From UBA7657 sp049653045 (GTDB lineage Bacteria > Pseudomonadota > Alphaproteobacteria > Micavibrionales > Micavibrionaceae): a stretch of 10,237 nt of DNA. The stretch is from assembly GCA_049653045.1 (NCBI GenBank), contig JBASFN010000157.1, positions 1-10,237 of the forward strand. The letters are read 5' to 3'. The notes below the pieces were generated by a model. It did no database searches and had not been told where the DNA came from. It saw nothing but the letters and a program-made list of their open reading frames with translations. The first letter of the stretch is position 1, and each line of letters begins with the position of its first letter. Shown here one piece after another: positions 1 to 6,935 of the stretch. Made by a program: the position numbers and the translations under genes.

Positions 1-465
1 GAGTCCAGCCCGGCGGTTGAGGTTGAGGACATGTTTAAATATCAACTCGCGGCCAGCCGTGCGCGGGATGCGGTGACGGGCGGCGCGGCGACGGGCCCGC
101 ACAAAAGCGACCTGAAAGTTGTGTATGCGACCAAGGACATGGCGGCGGATCAATGCTCGACCGGGGAGCAGAAGGCTTTGCTCATCGGGATTATTCTTGC
201 TCATGCGCGCCTTATAGCGGCGGAGCGGGGAAGCCCGCCGATTTTGCTGCTCGATGAGGTGGCGGCGCATCTGGATGAGGGGCGGCGTGCAGCACTCTAT
301 GATATTTTGGGTGCACTCAAGGGGCAGGTGTGGATGACGGGCACGGAGGAGAGTTTGTTTGAGGGGGTGCGAGGCGTGGGGCAGTTTTTCAGGGTTGAGG
401 CGGCGCGGATAAAAGAAATTTCAACATTTTCCGTCATTCCCGCGACGGCGGGAATCCATGGATAG
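1..465 (+). CDS. recF: DNA replication/repair protein RecF, C-terminal part (5' end outside window)
   Basis: The open frame runs in from base 1, so only about the last 154 residues are present. RecF is an SMC/ABC-type ATPase that binds gapped DNA at stalled forks and, with RecO and RecR, helps load RecA. Seen here in order: the RecF signature GPHKSDL, the ABC signature STGEQKALL (from base 157), and Walker B with the catalytic acid, LLLDEVAAHLDE (Asp-Glu codons at 253-258). The usual ending, GTEESLFEGV then FFRVE, is present up to about base 405. The last dozen codons (about 427-462) are read out of a dispersed hairpin repeat, giving SVIPATAGIHG and the TAG stop, so the RecF tail is probably repeat-derived. 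The next gene, hisC, converges on it, with 75 bp between stops. In most relatives recF is followed directly by gyrB; here hisC intervenes. The identification is firm. Confidence 0.95.
   Translation, partial: ESSPAVEVEDMFKYQLAASRARDAVTGGAATGPHKSDLKVVYATKDMAADQCSTGEQKALLIGIILAHARLIAAERGSPPILLLDEVAAHLDEGRRAALYDILGALKGQVWMTGTEESLFEGVRGVGQFFRVEAARIKEISTFSVIPATAGIHG
433..458 (+). repeat. REP-like hairpin repeat, copy 1
   Basis: This 26-nt unit starts GTCATTCCCGCG and ends GGCGGGAATCCA. Its core is a perfect 8-bp stem, ATTCCCGC/GCGGGAAT, around a 4-nt loop (436-455). It overlaps the recF 3' end and provides its final sense codons. Three further copies occur in the window (505-530, 4423-4448, 6936-6961). 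Confidence 0.85.
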
Positions 466-504
466 AACGATTTCAAATGTTTTTATTTTGTGAAGGCGGG
501 TGGA

Positions 505-530
505 TGGATTCCCGCCTTCGCGGGAATGAC
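505..530 (-). repeat. REP-like hairpin repeat, copy 2 (inverted relative to copy 1)
   Basis: This is the reverse complement of copy 1, with a single mismatch in the loop across the 26-nt unit. Together the two copies form a larger inverted repeat (431-532) with arms of about 29 nt and a 40-nt spacer rich in T. The pair lies exactly between the convergent recF and hisC genes, where it could fold in either transcript and act as a bidirectional transcription end or 3' stabilising structure. That role is inferred from position. Confidence 0.85.
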
Positions 531-540
531 GGTAGGGGGG

Positions 541-1617
541 TTATTGAAATTTTTCAAGCAGTATTAGCAGCGCGTCGTTTTGTTCCCGTGTTCCGGCGGA
601 AATTCGCAGGCAGTCTTTCGTAGCGGGCTTTGAGGAAAAGTCGCGGAGAATGATTTTGTTCGCTGCGCAGAAGTCGCAAAATTCCTTTGCCCTGTCCATT
701 TCAACCAGAAAAAAATTAGCGTCCGAGGGATAGATGTGGCGCACCATCGGGCTTTTTGTAAATCCATCGACAAGATAGTCTTTTTCCGCGAGGAGTTTTT
801 GGATGTTTCCTTGCGCGATTTTTTGAATGGCCGGTTCCATCACGCGCAGGGCGGCGTTGACGCTGGCGCGGGGGAGGGGGTAGGCGTCAAGGCATTTGCC
901 ACGCATGAATTTTATGAAGTCCGTGTCGTGGCAGAGGATTGTGCCCATGCGTTGACCCGCCAACGCGTAGGATTTCGATAGGGTGCGCAGGATGATAAGG
1001 TTGGGGTGATCCTTGAGGCTGTTTGCCATGCTCCCCGCCTTTGAAAATTCGGCGTAGGTTTCATCGAGAATAACCACGCTGTTGCCTTCGACCTCCCGGC
1101 AGATTTTTTGGATTTCATTGTGCGGGAATCCTGTCGCCGTCGGGTTGTTGGGCGAGCAGAGGAAGATGAGTTTTGCCCGTGCCGAGGCGCGGATGATGGC
1201 GGCGGTGTCCAGTTCAAACGTGCCGTTGTTTTTCACCAAGGGGATTTCGATGATGTCCGCCGGGATAGATTTTGCGCCCACGTCGTACATGGCGAAGCCG
1301 GGGGGCATGGTGATAATCGCGTCCTTGTACGGCTCGCAGAACAGGCGGATGAGGATGGCGATGGCTTCGTCCGCGCCGCGTGTCATCACGATGTTGTCCG
1401 GATTTACGCCGTAAAGGGCGGCATACCCCGCCAGCAATTTTGGCGGCTGCGGCTCGGGGTAGCGGTTGTATTTTTCAAGGCCGGGGAGTTCAAACGGGTT
1501 TTCGTTCGCGTTCAGGAATATCCGGGTTTCGTCCTTGCCGGCCTCCATCCCCGCCGAGACGTAGCCCTGGAGGTCGATATAATGGCGGCGGATGAGGGTT
1601 TGAAGGGCTGGGGTCAT
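541..1617 (-). CDS. hisC: Histidinol-phosphate aminotransferase
   Basis: This is a PLP-dependent fold-type I aminotransferase that converts imidazole-acetol phosphate and glutamate to L-histidinol phosphate in cytoplasmic histidine biosynthesis. HisC-like enzymes can also transaminate aromatic 2-oxo acids. The 358 residues match the family length. Visible motifs are NANENPF (36-42), YPEPQP (53-58), GADEAI near the cofactor phosphate site (81-86), SPNNPTATG (155-163), DETYAEF with the pyridine-N-binding Asp185 and Tyr188, TLSKSYALAGQRMG with the Schiff-base Lys215 and phosphate-binding Arg223, and LRISAGT with the substrate carboxylate Arg338. The ATG at 1617 has no clear Shine-Dalgarno. Met24 is a later candidate but would cut the usual N-terminal helix. 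It is divergent from gyrB (163-bp gap) and convergent with recF, and no other his gene is in view. The aminotransferase call is firm; histidinol-phosphate specificity is slightly less so. Confidence 0.9.
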   Translation of the reverse strand: MTPALQTLIRRHYIDLQGYVSAGMEAGKDETRIFLNANENPFELPGLEKYNRYPEPQPPKLLAGYAALYGVNPDNIVMTRGADEAIAILIRLFCEPYKDAIITMPPGFAMYDVGAKSIPADIIEIPLVKNNGTFELDTAAIIRASARAKLIFLCSPNNPTATGFPHNEIQKICREVEGNSVVILDETYAEFSKAGSMANSLKDHPNLIILRTLSKSYALAGQRMGTILCHDTDFIKFMRGKCLDAYPLPRASVNAALRVMEPAIQKIAQGNIQKLLAEKDYLVDGFTKSPMVRHIYPSDANFFLVEMDRAKEFCDFCAANKIILRDFSSKPATKDCLRISAGTREQNDALLILLEKFQ

Positions 1618-1723
1618 GGGGGTATTTCTAGCCGGAAACTGGGCGGAGGGAAATAGGAAAATTAAGGCAAAAAAACGGTGAAAAATCGGCGTTTTTCCCT
1701 AGGTTTCGGGTGTTTCGGCGTGC

Positions 1724-1729
1724 TATAAG
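1724..1729 (+). promoter_or_regulatory. Possible -10 box of the gyrB promoter
   Basis: TATAAG lies 51 bp before the gyrB ATG, in the 163-bp hisC/gyrB divergent gap, and would give a leader of about 45 nt. No convincing -35 hexamer is found 16-18 bp upstream, so this is a weak call. The rest of the gap (1618-1723) is A/T-run-rich and shows no gene; a short inverted pair, AAAAACG/CGTTTTT, occurs around 1672-1696. Confidence 0.25.
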
Positions 1730-1780
1730 ATTCCATACTGAAAAATCAGTAGAATCAATGGTTTTAGTAACCTAACCGAT

Positions 1781-4273
1781 ATGGCAAAAATGGCTGAAAT
1801 GAGTGCAGAAAAAATGACGACGCCCGAGAAAAAAACAAGCCAAGAGGCGGCCAATGAATATGGCGCGGATTCGATTAAAGTCCTGAAGGGGCTGGATGCT
1901 GTGCGCAAGCGTCCCGGTATGTATATCGGGGATACCGATGATGGCTCGGGGTTGCACCATATGGTGTATGAGGTGGTGGATAATGCCATCGACGAAAGTT
2001 TGGCCGGGCATTGCGACCGGATTGATGTGATGCTGAATGCCGATGGATCGGTGACGGTTAAGGACAATGGCCGGGGGATTCCGGTTGATCTGCACCCGGA
2101 GGAAAAAGTTTCCGCCGCCGAGGTGATTATGACGCAGCTCCATGCGGGCGGAAAGTTTGACCAGAATTCCTATAAGGTTTCCGGCGGTCTGCATGGCGTG
2201 GGCGTGTCGGTGGTGAACGCGCTGTCTGAGACTTTGGATTTAAAAATCCGGCGGCAGGGTAAGGAATGGGGGATGCGATTCCGGCATGGTGATGCCGAGG
2301 CGCCGCTGAAGTCTCTCCGCGATCTTGAAAAGGATGAGCGGAACGGGACGGAGGTGACGTTTTTGCCCTCTGCAGCCACGTTTACGATGACGGAATTCGA
2401 TTATGGGACGCTGGAGGGGCGTCTGCGCGAGTTGGCGTTTCTTAATTCCGGGGTCAATATTTACCTGACGGATTTTCGCGGTGACAACGAAGGCGAGCAG
2501 AAGAAAACCCACCTGCATTATGAGGGCGGGATTGAAAGTTTCGTCGAGTGGTTAGATCGCGCCAAGAAGCCCCTTATTAAACCGATTTCCCTGAAGGCCG
2601 AGGATGGCGGAATTACGGTGGAGGCCGCTCTGGAGTGGACGGACGCGTACCATGAGACGATGCTCTGTTTTACTAATAACATTCCGCAGAGGGACGGGGG
2701 GACTCACTTAGCCGGATTTCGCGGCGCGTTGACGCGGGTGATGACGAAATACGCCGAAGAAAAAGGCTTTATGAAGAAGGAAAAAATAAAGCTGACGGGC
2801 GAGGATATGCGCGAGGGATTGACCTGCGTTTTATCGGTGAAGGTTCCCGATCCAAAATTTTCCTCGCAGACGAAAGATAAATTGGTGTCGTCGGAAGTGC
2901 GGCCTGTGGTTGAGGGCGCGATTGCCGAGCATTTGAGTACGTGGCTGGAGGAGCATCCGGCGGAAGCAAAAATTATCGTCGGGAAAATCTCCGAGGCGGC
3001 GTTGGCGCGGGAGGCGGCGCGGAAGGCGCGTGACCTGACGCGGCGCAAGGGCGTGATGGATGTGTCGTCTCTCCCCGGAAAACTCGCCGATTGTCAGTCG
3101 AAAGACCCGGCGGAGTCGGAAATGTTTATCGTTGAGGGAGACTCGGCGGGTGGTTCGGCCAAGCAGGCGCGGTCGCGCTATAATCAGGCGATTTTGCCGT
3201 TGCGCGGGAAAATCCTGAACGTGGAGCGGGCGCGGTTTGACAAGATGATTTCATCGGAGCAGGTGGGGACTTTGATTACCGCGCTCGGAACCTCTATCGG
3301 CCCGGATGAATTCAACATCGAAAAAATCCGCTATCACAAAGTCATTATTATGACCGATGCCGACGTGGACGGGTCGCATATTCGTACGCTTCTTTTGACG
3401 TTTTTCTTCCGGTATATGCCGAGCGTGATTGAGCGCGGGTATTTGTATATCGCGCAGCCGCCTCTCTTTAAGGTGAAGCGCGGGAATGCGGGTGAATTGT
3501 ATTTGAAGGACGAGCGGGCGTTGGATGATTTCCTGTTGGAGCAGTCGTTGTCTGATCTGGTCGTTGTTGATGGCAAGGGGCAGACGCGCAAGGGGAATGA
3601 TATGCGCGAGATTTTGCTGAATGCGCGGAAAATCCGGAGTTCGATCAATTCGCTGACGCAGAAGGCGGGGAATCGCCGGGTCGTGGAGCAGGCCGCGATT
3701 GCGGGTGCGTTTGATGACCGGGTGTTTGAGGATGAAGCCTTGGGCGCGGAATATGCGCGGCGGGCGGCGGAGCGGCTGAACGCGATTGCCGGTAAAAATG
3801 AAAAAAGCTGGACGGGGGCGTTCAAGCCCGCGCTCGGCTATGTGTTTGAGCGCAGTTTGCGCGGTGTGAAGGATAAGGTAAAATTATCGCCTGACCGGGT
3901 GCGTTCGCCCGATGCGCGGCGGCTTCATGCGGCGGTCGAGTGGTTGCAGGAGATTTTCCCCGGTCCGGTTGAGCTTCGGCAGGGGGATAAGGTGATCGTG
4001 AAGGCCAATGGCCCCGCCGCGCTGTATGACGGCGTACTGGAATACGGGCGTAAAGGCCTCGCCATCCAACGGTACAAAGGTCTCGGGGAAATGAACCCGG
4101 AGCAGCTCTGGGAAACGACGCTGGACCCCAATGTGCGGACTTTGCTGAAAGTCCGGGTTGAGGACGCTCAAAAAGCCGACGATATTTTCTCGACCCTCAT
4201 GGGCGATGTGGTGGAGCCACGGCGGGCGTTTATTCAGGATAACGCGCTGAAGGTGCGGAATGTGGATGCGTAG
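1781..4273 (+). CDS. gyrB: DNA gyrase subunit B
   Basis: This is the ATPase/TOPRIM subunit of DNA gyrase, which with GyrA forms the A2B2 enzyme that introduces negative supercoils. The 830 residues are complete. The GHKL ATPase domain shows RKRPGMYIG (42-50), EVVDNAIDE with catalytic Glu64 and Mg-binding Asn68, DNGRGIP from Asp95, and the ATP-lid GGLHGVG (135-141). The TOPRIM domain shows EGDSAGGSAKQ (catalytic Glu452) and the metal-binding DADVDGSH (Asp526, 528, 530). After that comes a long insertion of the kind found in E. coli GyrB, then the C-terminal YKGLGEMNPEQLWETT and GDVVEPRRAFIQ. Start choice is uncertain: ATGs at 1781, 1790, 1799 and 1814 are all in frame, none with a strong ribosome-binding site, and the first ~28 residues are a non-conserved Glu/Lys-rich tail. 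The nearby recF matches the usual oriC-proximal order, apart from the intervening hisC. Confidence 0.97.
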   Translation: MAKMAEMSAEKMTTPEKKTSQEAANEYGADSIKVLKGLDAVRKRPGMYIGDTDDGSGLHHMVYEVVDNAIDESLAGHCDRIDVMLNADGSVTVKDNGRGIPVDLHPEEKVSAAEVIMTQLHAGGKFDQNSYKVSGGLHGVGVSVVNALSETLDLKIRRQGKEWGMRFRHGDAEAPLKSLRDLEKDERNGTEVTFLPSAATFTMTEFDYGTLEGRLRELAFLNSGVNIYLTDFRGDNEGEQKKTHLHYEGGIESFVEWLDRAKKPLIKPISLKAEDGGITVEAALEWTDAYHETMLCFTNNIPQRDGGTHLAGFRGALTRVMTKYAEEKGFMKKEKIKLTGEDMREGLTCVLSVKVPDPKFSSQTKDKLVSSEVRPVVEGAIAEHLSTWLEEHPAEAKIIVGKISEAALAREAARKARDLTRRKGVMDVSSLPGKLADCQSKDPAESEMFIVEGDSAGGSAKQARSRYNQAILPLRGKILNVERARFDKMISSEQVGTLITALGTSIGPDEFNIEKIRYHKVIIMTDADVDGSHIRTLLLTFFFRYMPSVIERGYLYIAQPPLFKVKRGNAGELYLKDERALDDFLLEQSLSDLVVVDGKGQTRKGNDMREILLNARKIRSSINSLTQKAGNRRVVEQAAIAGAFDDRVFEDEALGAEYARRAAERLNAIAGKNEKSWTGAFKPALGYVFERSLRGVKDKVKLSPDRVRSPDARRLHAAVEWLQEIFPGPVELRQGDKVIVKANGPAALYDGVLEYGRKGLAIQRYKGLGEMNPEQLWETTLDPNVRTLLKVRVEDAQKADDIFSTLMGDVVEPRRAFIQDNALKVRNVDA

Positions 4274-4302
4274 GGTCGGTCAAAACTCACAGCTTTTCTA
4301 AA

Positions 4303-4332
4303 GACCTGCAAACAAGGAATTTTTTGTAGGTT
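4303..4332 (+). terminator. Weak hairpin downstream of gyrB
   Basis: An inverted repeat, ACCTGCAAA (4304-4312) against TTTGTAGGT (4323-4331), gives about 9-10 pairs including G·U, with a 10-nt loop. It begins 30 bp after the gyrB stop. There is no T-tract after the stem, so it is not a standard intrinsic terminator; it could be a 3' stem that protects the mRNA end. Confidence 0.25.
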
Positions 4333-4401
4333 CACGCCAAGGGCGCGAAAGTACGCGCGAAGGGCGCAGAGGTTTTTTATTTTTACCGCAGAGGCACAGA
4401 G
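4331..4401. repeat. Purine-rich dispersed repeat of the 'cgcgaagggcgcagag' type
   Basis: This stretch is built of imperfect short units (GGGCGCGAA, GCGCGAAGG, GGGCGCAGA), then a T-run and ACCGCAGAGGCACAGAG. TTTTTACCGC then appears again at 4402-4411. Such sequences resemble non-coding dispersed repeats seen in many bacterial genomes; that comparison is from memory. No reading frame of note crosses it. Confidence 0.45.
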
Positions 4402-4422
4402 TTTTTACCGCTTCTTCCCCCT

Positions 4423-4448
4423 GTCATCCCCGCGTAGGCGGGGATCCA
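4423..4448 (+). repeat. REP-like hairpin repeat, copy 3
   Basis: This is the same 26-nt unit as copies 1 and 2, but the third stem pair is C-G instead of T-A: ATCCCCGC/GCGGGGAT (4426-4445, 4-nt loop). Both strands of the stem change together, so the palindrome is preserved. Confidence 0.85.
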
Positions 4449-4496
4449 TTTATCGGCTTGCGTAAAATACAGGGATTCCAATTAAGAAATATACGA

Positions 4497-4555
4497 TGTC
4501 ATGTTGAGCGCAGCGAAACATCCCGACGGGATCCTTCGCTGCGCTCAGGATGACA
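4497..4555. repeat. 59-nt palindromic repeat
   Basis: Two 28-nt arms surround a GAC loop (4525-4527), with four mismatched positions. The outer parts are TGTCATGTTGAGCGCAGCGAA on the left and the complement of TGTCATCCTGAGCGCAGCGAA on the right; the inner stem is CCC/GGG next to the loop. It would form one long hairpin on either strand. It shares its TGTCAT beginning with the REP-like unit 50 bp upstream, which suggests related families. It sits between gyrB and a predicted promoter. Confidence 0.75.
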
Positions 4556-4606
4556 ATGTCTGAATTTTAATTGTGATGACGAGGGTGGGCGGTTTTGTTT
4601 ACATAT

Positions 4607-4635
4607 TTGCAAAAATCGGTGATTTGGGGTAGTAT
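4607..4635 (+). promoter_or_regulatory. Sigma-70-type promoter for the 140-aa protein
   Basis: TTGCAA (4607-4612) and TAGTAT (4630-4635) are separated by 17 bp. Transcription would start near 4642, giving a leader of about 45 nt before the GTG at 4687. It lies just after the repeat cluster. This is by-eye matching only. Confidence 0.4.
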
Positions 4636-4686
4636 TTTCGGGTTAAGGGGGCGTTTGTCCCTCTTGGACTGAATGGGGGAAGGGTC

Positions 4687-5109
4687 GTGGAGATTGAATA
4701 TTACACGGTGAAAGACAGATTGTACCGGATGGCGTTGACGGTTGGTGCTGTTCTGACAGGGATCAAACACGAGGATCGATTTAGAAGTTGTTGTCATGCG
4801 GAGACGGCATCGTTTGCTGCCAAAAATATTGAAACATTGAATCCCGACTGTCGTTTTGTGCTAGTCGGTGACGGGGAAAGCGGGACGGTGGCGCATTCCT
4901 TTCTTGTTAATCCTGAAGGTAAAGTTGTTTTTGACTGCATGAAAAGCGGCGTTTTTTTGCTAGACGATGCAATTTATACCTGCGGTAGCTTGCCAAACAG
5001 GCTTGATGTTGTCTGCGATATGCGCCTTGGTGAGTTTTTTGAGAAATATTTCGAGGATGAGTATTATCCTTTTTTGCGCCCCGCTCCGGGTTACGATCCG
5101 CAGCCTTAA
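4687..5109 (+). CDS. Small cysteine-rich protein of unknown function
   Basis: I do not recognise this 140-residue protein. It starts at GTG, with GGGGGAAGG (4675-4683) as a good ribosome-binding site; no other in-frame start lies close upstream. It has no signal peptide or membrane segment, so it is probably cytoplasmic. It carries six cysteines (35, 36, 55, 84, 99, 110). A Cys35/Cys36 at a helix start, then His70 in VAHSFLV and Asp83 in KVVFDCM on neighbouring predicted strands, resembles the Cys-His-Asp order of a small transglutaminase/papain-like fold. That is a weak structural analogy, not a homology claim. Base composition looks more A/T-rich than its neighbours, and it follows a cluster of dispersed repeats, so recent acquisition is possible. 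It has its own promoter-like sequence, and argS begins 61 bp after its stop. Confidence 0.7.
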   Translation: MEIEYYTVKDRLYRMALTVGAVLTGIKHEDRFRSCCHAETASFAAKNIETLNPDCRFVLVGDGESGTVAHSFLVNPEGKVVFDCMKSGVFLLDDAIYTCGSLPNRLDVVCDMRLGEFFEKYFEDEYYPFLRPAPGYDPQP

Positions 5110-5141
5110 TTGGGGGGCTGTATTTTTGTTCGGGATTTTCC

Positions 5142-5147
5142 TATAGT
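5142..5147 (+). promoter_or_regulatory. Possible -10 box for argS
   Basis: TATAGT lies 23 bp before the argS ATG in the short gap after the 140-aa gene. No good -35 is seen at the right distance, so argS may also be read through from the gene upstream. Confidence 0.25.
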
Positions 5148-5159
5148 CCGGCCTTGGAA

Positions 5160-5165
5160 AAGGGG
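5160..5165 (+). promoter_or_regulatory. argS ribosome-binding site
   Basis: AAGGGG stands 5 nt before the ATG at 5171 and favours that start over the in-frame GTG at 5165, which would lie inside the site. Confidence 0.5.
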
Positions 5166-5170
5166 TGGAT

Positions 5171-6901
5171 ATGGCTTCACTGGCACAGAAATTAACGGAA
5201 ATCATGGGCGCGGCGTTCGCGGCGCAAGGGCTGCCGCCGGAATTGGGGCTGGTGCGGGTTTCGGATCGGCCTGACCTCGCGCAGTTTCAATGTAATGGCG
5301 CGATGGCCGGGGCGAAGATTTTAGGGAAAAAACCGAGGGAGGTGGCGGAGGCGGTTGTTCAGACTCTTTCCGGGAATGATATTTTCTCCAAAATCGAGAT
5401 TGCAGGACCGGGGTTTATTAACCTGAACGTGACAGATGAATTTTTGGCCGGGCATGTGGCGGATTTGGGCGCACGGTTTGGTGTTGCCGAGGCGAAACCG
5501 GAAACGATTGTCCTTGATTACGGCGGGCCGAATATCGCCAAACCCATGCATGTCGGGCATTTGCGGAGTTCTATTATCGGCGATGCGTTGCGCCGGATGT
5601 TTCTGTTCGCCGGATATAAGGCGATTGGCGATGTTCATATGGGCGATTGGGGCACGCCGATGGGGCAGATCATTTCCGAGCTGGAATTGCGCGGGCGGTT
5701 GAACGCCCCCGTAACGATGGAAGAGCTGGAGGAAATCTATCCGGCGGCCTCGAATGCCTGTAAGGCGGACGAAGCGCGGGCGGAATTGGCGCGGGCGGCG
5801 ACCGTGAAATTGCAAGACGGCGACCCTGTTTACCGCGCCGTGTGGAAGAATTTTATTGATGTTTCCATCGCCGGGATGAAAAAGAATTTTGATGCGCTGG
5901 GCGTGCATTTCGACCTGTGGAAGGGTGAAGCCAGCGTCCATGACCGGATTGCGCCGATGGTGGCGGCGTTGAAGAAACAAGGGTTGGCTGTTGAAAGCGA
6001 TGGCGCGGTTGTTGTGAATGTTGCGCTGGACAGTGATAAAAAAGAAGTGCCGCCGCTTATTCTTTATAAGCGCGACGGGGCGGTGATGTATGGCACGACC
6101 GATTTGGCGACGATTGTCGAGCGCGTCGAGGAAAATAAACCAACGAAAATTATTTACGTCGTCGATCAGCGTCAGGGATTGCATTTCGAGCAAGTGTTCC
6201 GCGCCGCGAAAAAATCCGGCATCGCGCCGGAGGGCGTAGAGTTGATTCATGCCGGGTTTGGCACGATGAACGGGACGGACGGAAAACCGTTTAAAACCCG
6301 CACTGGCGGCGTGATGAAGCTGGAAGATTTGATTCAGATGGGCGTGGATAAAGCCACGGCGCGGATCGCGGAGGCCGAATTAGCGCAGGATGCAAGCGCG
6401 GCGGAGCGGGCGGATATTGCAAAGAAGGTGGCGATTGCGGCGATAAAATTTGCCGACCTCCAGAACAACCGCGTTGCCGATTATGTGTTTGATATTGATC
6501 GTATGACGGCGTTTGAAGGCAAGACGGGGCCGTATTTGCTGTATCAGGCGGTGCGGATTAAGTCGCTGCTTGGGAAGGCGGAATCTCAGAATCTTGGAAT
6601 CTCGGAATATCAGAATGGTTCGGAGATTCTCATTCAAGATGCGGATCGTTCACTGGCGTTGTTGCTGACGCAGTTTTCGGATTATTTTTCGCAGGCACTT
6701 AGGGATTGTGCGCCGCATGTGCTGTGCGATTATGCGTTCACGTTGGCGCAGGCGTTTAGCAGCTTTTACGGGGCGTGTCATATTTTGTCGGAACACGATG
6801 CGGCTTTGCGTGCCAGCCGCCTTGCGCTGTGTGCCATGACGTTTCAGCAGTTGGAGTTGGTTTTGTCGCTGCTGGGGATTGAGATTCCGGAGAGAATGTA
6901 A
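5171..6901 (+). CDS. argS: Arginyl-tRNA synthetase
   Basis: This class I aminoacyl-tRNA synthetase charges tRNA-Arg with arginine using ATP, and needs the tRNA for activation. From the ATG at 5171 it has 576 residues, a normal length. The N-terminal Add-1 domain ends in GPGFINLNV. The Rossmann catalytic core has DYGGPNIAKPMHVGHLRS with the HIGH signature HVGH (127-130), then GDVHMGDWGTPMGQ. In place of KMSKS it has KPFKTRTGG (372-380), the variant usual for many bacterial ArgS. The DALR anticodon-binding domain has FEGKTGPYLLYQAVRIKSLL, a variable linker, and CDYAFTLAQAFSSFY up to the family-typical end. Part of the linker (about 6580-6640) is encoded by short repeats. A GTG at 5165 would add two residues. 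An intrinsic terminator follows the stop by 7 nt, so transcription probably ends here. Confidence 0.95.
   Translation: MASLAQKLTEIMGAAFAAQGLPPELGLVRVSDRPDLAQFQCNGAMAGAKILGKKPREVAEAVVQTLSGNDIFSKIEIAGPGFINLNVTDEFLAGHVADLGARFGVAEAKPETIVLDYGGPNIAKPMHVGHLRSSIIGDALRRMFLFAGYKAIGDVHMGDWGTPMGQIISELELRGRLNAPVTMEELEEIYPAASNACKADEARAELARAATVKLQDGDPVYRAVWKNFIDVSIAGMKKNFDALGVHFDLWKGEASVHDRIAPMVAALKKQGLAVESDGAVVVNVALDSDKKEVPPLILYKRDGAVMYGTTDLATIVERVEENKPTKIIYVVDQRQGLHFEQVFRAAKKSGIAPEGVELIHAGFGTMNGTDGKPFKTRTGGVMKLEDLIQMGVDKATARIAEAELAQDASAAERADIAKKVAIAAIKFADLQNNRVADYVFDIDRMTAFEGKTGPYLLYQAVRIKSLLGKAESQNLGISEYQNGSEILIQDADRSLALLLTQFSDYFSQALRDCAPHVLCDYAFTLAQAFSSFYGACHILSEHDAALRASRLALCAMTFQQLELVLSLLGIEIPERM
6580..6640 (+). 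repeat. Short repeats encoding a linker inside argS
   Basis: GGAATCTCAGAATCTT (6580-6595) is followed at once by GGAATCTCGGAATATC (6596-6611), matching at 13 of 16 positions. Further on, GAGATTCT (6623-6630) is the reverse complement of the AGAATCTC-type core. The stretch reads in frame as a polar Ser/Gln/Asn/Glu-rich linker between the two halves of the DALR domain, a place where ArgS length varies. Confidence 0.5.
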
Positions 6902-6907
6902 TGAGGG

Positions 6908-6931
6908 GCGCAGCAAAGCTGCGCGTTTTTT
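6908..6931 (+). terminator. Rho-independent terminator of argS
   Basis: A perfect 7-bp GC-rich stem, GCGCAGC/GCTGCGC, with an AAA loop is followed after one G by six T residues. It begins 7 nt past the argS stop codon. Confidence 0.85.
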
Positions 6932-6935
6932 GTGC

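Noticed and set aside
1108..1656. Open frame of 182 codons on the plus strand
   Set aside because: It is antisense to hisC, whose motifs are complete; its composition (runs of Val, Gly, Asp, Arg) is typical of a shadow frame.
4274..4686. CRISPR array or tRNA in the gene-free stretch after gyrB
   Set aside because: The repeats are of different kinds, not evenly spaced with spacers, and no cloverleaf with a T-loop sequence could be found.
5165..5170. GTG at 5165 as argS start
   Set aside because: It lies within the likely ribosome-binding site of the ATG at 5171 and adds only two residues.
5321..6250. Long open frame (309 codons) on the minus strand
   Set aside because: It lies wholly inside argS, is rich in Arg, His and Gln as antisense frames of GC-rich genes are, and has no recognisable domain.
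6284..6307. Missing KMSKS motif in argS
   Set aside because: KPFKTRTGG at this place is the normal form in many bacterial arginyl-tRNA synthetases, so it is not a defect.
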